Source: Desulfurococcales archaeon (lineage in GTDB: Archaea; Thermoproteota; Thermoprotei_A; Sulfolobales; Desulfurococcaceae). From it: DNA of 64,000 nt. The notes under the pieces are model-generated. The model was given only the letters and a program-made list of their open reading frames with translations. It made no database searches and was not told the DNA's origin. Positions 60,930-64,000 of this stretch are shown piece by piece. Where the stretch lies: positions 177,757 to 241,756 of the forward strand of contig WAPN01000006.1 of the NCBI GenBank assembly GCA_015520735.1, read 5' to 3'. Made by a program: the position numbers and the translations under genes. Positions within the stretch are counted from its first letter, which is position 1. Each line of letters begins with the position of its first letter.

Positions 60930-63518
60930 TTACTCCTTCTTCTTATATACCCCGTAACCGCTGACAGCGATCGCGATAATTATGAGTATAATACTAATTA
61001 TTCCGTAAGTTGATACTGTACCACTAATGCCTTCTACTGCCTTCTTTAAGTCTGAGTTCTGGCTGCTTATGTAGCTCTTGATGTCGTTTGCCGTAGATTC
61101 GATCTTGCTGGCTAGCCCGCTGGCGGTGTTCTTTATATCCTGTAGGCTACTCTTTATGTCGGTCACGGTGCTCTGGACGTTGGATACAGTGCTCTGCACA
61201 TTGCTGAGCATTGACTTGAGGTCATCTAGTGTCGATGCTAGCTGGTCTAGCTTACTGGAGACGCTACTTACTGATCCGCTGATGCTCCCTAGCTGGCTCT
61301 TTATCTCGTCGATCTTTGACAGTAGGGTCTGTGTGTCTACCTTTAGCCCGCTCTTGATCAGCTGTTCTAGTGCGTTGAGGTTCGCGGTGATGTTGCCTGC
61401 TGCGGTCTGTATTACGCCCTTAATCTCGCCTGACTTGGTTATGATTAAGTCCTTGAGCTCAGCGTTGCTGTTCTTGAGAGCTTGTAGGGTGGTCTGTATG
61501 TTGCCTACAGCCGTCTTAAGCTCTACTGTGTCTCCTTTAATCGATACTATCGTGGCGTTGAGCTCATTGAGCTTTGTACAGAGCTTCGCTATCACCTCAT
61601 TGTTCTTCTCAATGATCAGTGTTGCCAGTGTATTGTTAATGCTCTGTAGCTTCAGAGTTATGTCGTCACCCAGACTCGTGATCAGGGCCTTTAGGTCGTT
61701 AATGCCGACAACTACGTCGTTGAGCTGACTGCTCAGACCATTAACAGCGTTCAACACGTCCTCAAGGGTTGGCCCTGATACTGTGAAGGTAGCGTACAGC
61801 TGTGGGGTTGTCACGTTTGGTGTTGCCCAGTACTCATAATATACTGCTACAACGTGTAGCCCGGGCTTCAGCCCGGTCGCTGGCACAGTTACTTGTAAGT
61901 CCCCACATGGACCGGCCTCGAAGCCCCATAACAGTGTGCCCTGATCAAGCATTATGTCGTAGTAGCCAGTATCGTTCAGTCCCGTCGCATATATTGTAAG
62001 GAACTCCTGTCCCTCAGTGATAACTGATGGCTCTACCCATACCTTCGCCTCTACGAAAAATGTCGTGTTTCCAGCGTCATATGTTGCCCAGTTGCCATTG
62101 ATATCACCGGCATATACTGTGTGCTCGCCCCATGTGGCATGCGGTATCGCCACCGTTATGTTCATGTCTGGCGCGGTTATGGTCGTGTTAGCGAGGAGCT
62201 CCGGACATCCGCCCTCAAACCATATTGTAACGGTCTGGTTCACGAAATCATCAAACCTATGTAGTGTAACGATCGCTTGGCTACCAACATATCCCTCCTC
62301 GGGCGTTATGGATATCCACGGAGTTATCTTAACATATACCCTGAACGACACAACTACATCTCCATCGCTAATGTTTAGCCAGTAGTAGCCGCTATGAGGT
62401 ATACTCGTCGGTATAGTTATGGTGAGGTCGGTATAGTTGCCCTCTATACCTAGTGGGACGCCCGAGGCTAGAACAGCACTGTAACCCAGTGTTTCATTTG
62501 ACAAGGTTATTGTTACTGAGCCCTCATAGACAAAGTACTCAAGAGTGATGTTGTACTCCCTATCAATCTTATACCATGGGGCAGTGGCGTTCCCTAGAGT
62601 TGCGCCATTTACCGGAGTAGCTGATCCGGGCTCACCGTAGAGTGTAACCGTCCTGTTTAATTCAACAAACTCGTATGATGCAAGTATAGTTGAGCCCTGT
62701 GTTACATTAAACCATATATCAGTGGCATTATCGCCTGGCACTAGTCCAAGGTCGTAGGCAGGGAATGTGTAAGATATACCCGTCCAGTTCCACTCCGGGT
62801 TGTAATCCTGAGCAGATACAGTGTTTACCTGTGACGGTATGTTCTCGGCTATTAGTCCAGACTGCCCAGTGGCATTCCAAGTGATATTGTACTCCTCCCC
62901 TACCGCTGTCGCATAGGCAGATATTGTTATTGGTTGCTTAGGTACTATGCTTGTACCGCTGCTTGGTTCAACACCGAAGATAGGTGTGACCGTGAAGTTA
63001 TTGACTGAGACGGCGACATCAGACGATGGTATATTTGGCCTTAGCGCTGGATTTACGTCTGTCACCTTAATCCAATATACTACGCCTCCCTCAAAGATCC
63101 TTGGAATCTTGAACTCAACAGTTCCATTACCTACATAGACGACTAATGAGGAACCAACATCGCTAGAGAAGGTCCCTGAGACAGGAACCGTAACCGCGGC
63201 AAGGCTGGAGACAGTCTGGAACACCTGATATACGTTGATCGGACCTATATACCATACATCAGTAGGAGTTATTACTGCGGAACCATCTGTTGAGAACCAT
63301 ATCCATATTTGAGCACCGCTTATAGTCATACCTGTTAAGTTCAGTGCTATTTCTGCGCCTGCAGGTACTTGTAGCTGTGTGGCATTGCTTCCGTTGTAGT
63401 ATATTACTGGCCTCCCGGTTATGGTCGCGTAGGTTATTGTGTTGAGAGTTGTAAATGGGATTGCTATTCCGAGTATCATTAATGCCATGAAGATTATTCC
63501 GAGTGTTCTCCTATTCAT
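60930..63518 (-). CDS. Membrane-anchored coiled-coil surface (S-layer stalk) protein
   Basis: 862-residue predicted surface protein. Signal peptide at the N-terminus (RRTLGIIFMALMILGIAIPF), ~540 residues of beta-rich, Thr/Asn/Gly-rich sequence with many N-glycosylation sequons, then a long coiled coil of about 210 residues (from ~TLEDVLNAVNGL to SSQNSDLKKAVEGI, with heptads such as SSKLDQLASTLDDL), and a C-terminal transmembrane helix (IISIILIIIAIAVSGYGVY) ending in KKKE. This is the layout of a tetrabrachion-like stalk, though shorter. ATG 63518 with GGTGA upstream. Adjacent to the secreted subtilase. Confidence 0.85.
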   Translation of the reverse strand: MNRRTLGIIFMALMILGIAIPFTTLNTITYATITGRPVIYYNGSNATQLQVPAGAEIALNLTGMTISGAQIWIWFSTDGSAVITPTDVWYIGPINVYQVFQTVSSLAAVTVPVSGTFSSDVGSSLVVYVGNGTVEFKIPRIFEGGVVYWIKVTDVNPALRPNIPSSDVAVSVNNFTVTPIFGVEPSSGTSIVPKQPITISAYATAVGEEYNITWNATGQSGLIAENIPSQVNTVSAQDYNPEWNWTGISYTFPAYDLGLVPGDNATDIWFNVTQGSTILASYEFVELNRTVTLYGEPGSATPVNGATLGNATAPWYKIDREYNITLEYFVYEGSVTITLSNETLGYSAVLASGVPLGIEGNYTDLTITIPTSIPHSGYYWLNISDGDVVVSFRVYVKITPWISITPEEGYVGSQAIVTLHRFDDFVNQTVTIWFEGGCPELLANTTITAPDMNITVAIPHATWGEHTVYAGDINGNWATYDAGNTTFFVEAKVWVEPSVITEGQEFLTIYATGLNDTGYYDIMLDQGTLLWGFEAGPCGDLQVTVPATGLKPGLHVVAVYYEYWATPNVTTPQLYATFTVSGPTLEDVLNAVNGLSSQLNDVVVGINDLKALITSLGDDITLKLQSINNTLATLIIEKNNEVIAKLCTKLNELNATIVSIKGDTVELKTAVGNIQTTLQALKNSNAELKDLIITKSGEIKGVIQTAAGNITANLNALEQLIKSGLKVDTQTLLSKIDEIKSQLGSISGSVSSVSSKLDQLASTLDDLKSMLSNVQSTVSNVQSTVTDIKSSLQDIKNTASGLASKIESTANDIKSYISSQNSDLKKAVEGISGTVSTYGIISIILIIIAIAVSGYGVYKKKE

Positions 63519-63612
63519 AATTGTCACCTGGCCTAATCTTATCTTAGCCGTAGGATGGATATTTATCAGGTCTATATTTAAGTAATACTGCCCATGATCT
63601 ATGTGATCATAC

Positions 63613-63629
63613 CCCGGTTTTCCCGGGGG
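63613..63629. other. GC hairpin in intergenic region
   Basis: CCCCGG and CCGGGG with a five-base loop form a perfect six-pair hairpin between the partial surface gene and the stalk gene. It could end transcription of the upstream gene or act in the leader of the stalk mRNA; no T-run clearly follows on the minus strand. Confidence 0.35.
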
Positions 63630-63656
63630 TTAGGGGGGTATTACCTGGTGTTTGTA

Positions 63657-64000
63657 TTATATTATTCTGACTATTAACGGATCTACATAGAGGATGTTAT
63701 TATTTGAGGAGAGTGGAACCATTAGGTAGTATCCTGGAGGGAGTATTATTGTGATGTTATTTATACCGGGCTTCATTATCAGGTAGTAATCAGACGTTTT
63801 GCTCAGCATTTCTGGTTTATAATACATTGTCAACGGTTCTTCCTGATCTTTCAGATTAAGCTGTATTATTGAGAGAACTATGGTTTTGTTATAGGGATTA
63901 TGTATTTGAATGGTTGTACCATTGTATATTGTTGTTGCTAGACACTGCCACGTGTAGCCAGCATTTATACCGATCTGGTTATAGTAGTGCGGTATTACGA
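63657..64000 (-). CDS. C-terminal part of a probable surface protein (cut by window edge)
   Basis: Open frame entering from beyond position 64000 and ending at TAA 63657-63659. The visible 114 residues contain NAGYTWQCLATTIYNGTTI, N-glycosylation-like sequons (NGT, NKT, NIT), and end YYLMVPLSSNNNILYVDPLIVRII. The composition, rich in Tyr, Asn and Thr with short beta strands, resembles an extracellular domain. No C-terminal membrane helix. Co-directional with the stalk and protease genes, so probably part of the same surface module. Family not recognised. Confidence 0.75.
   Translation of the reverse strand, partial: VIPHYYNQIGINAGYTWQCLATTIYNGTTIQIHNPYNKTIVLSIIQLNLKDQEEPLTMYYKPEMLSKTSDYYLIMKPGINNITIILPPGYYLMVPLSSNNNILYVDPLIVRII

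Overview
The window looks like a chromosomal segment of a hyperthermophilic crenarchaeon, most likely of the Desulfurococcales (Desulfurococcus/Thermosphaera/Staphylothermus-like). The reasons are archaeal translation factors (aIF1A, aIF2-beta, aIF6, NMD3), archaeal and eukaryal-type ribosomal proteins (LX, L31e, L39e, S19e), an AGOG DNA glycosylase, intron-rich tRNA genes, frequent TTG/GTG starts, GGTG-type ribosome binding sites, and a secreted subtilase next to a coiled-coil surface protein, an arrangement known from Staphylothermus (STABLE/tetrabrachion). The genus cannot be fixed from sequence alone.

Layout. 1-6.7 kb: partial valyl-tRNA synthetase, then a minus-strand run with a PflX-like radical SAM protein, Maf, an unusual Zn-ribbon/GNAT/ABC ATPase fusion, a creatininase-family enzyme and AGOG. 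6.7-9.4 kb: GH1 glycosidase and several small unknown genes. 9.4-23.3 kb: tRNA-rich stretch (Leu, Ser, Glu, Gly, Tyr, Val, Trp, most with introns), a second HhH glycosylase, a COG3044-type ATPase, CTP synthase beside decayed pyrF and pyrD remnants, a phosphoribosyltransferase, a protein made almost entirely of CBS motifs, translin, an AsnRS-like protein, and two GC-rich structured islands that may be ncRNAs. 23.4-27.1 kb: translation and ribosome-assembly cluster (KH/Dim2, Rio1, aIF1A, NMD3, DUF424, aIF2-beta). 27.2-31.4 kb: tRNA methylthiotransferase, MscS-like channel and a Trk potassium uptake pair. 31.5-34.4 kb: tRNA-Arg and alanyl-tRNA synthetase.

34.6-42.4 kb is one long minus-strand information-processing run: RNase P Rpp21, YhbY, S19e, PDCD5, L39e, L31e, aIF6, LX, prefoldin alpha, FtsY, SecE, NusG/Spt5, L11, L1, P0 and P1/L12. 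Two points stand out: P1/L12 seems to start at AUC, and the ends of the P0 and P1 genes are identical over 129 bp. Nep1 is divergent from this run. 43.3-48.7 kb is a dNTP cluster (nrdD with a 385-residue LAGLIDADG intein, nrdG, thyX, dcd), followed by a peroxiredoxin with a palindrome in its promoter.

50.1-56.6 kb: a second tRNA-Glu with a non-canonical intron, a zinc alcohol dehydrogenase, then a compact four-gene operon of unknown role: an RHH-PIN-like protein, a MIDAS vWA protein, a vWA-like protein without MIDAS, and a 1028-residue SF2 helicase. This is the best candidate here for an undescribed system. 56.7-64 kb: cell-surface module with a giant secreted subtilase, a membrane-anchored beta-rich/coiled-coil stalk protein, and the end of a further probable surface protein. 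Functionally the window is mostly housekeeping. The pyrimidine remnants suggest loss of de novo UMP synthesis with reliance on salvage, while CTP and dNTP synthesis are kept.
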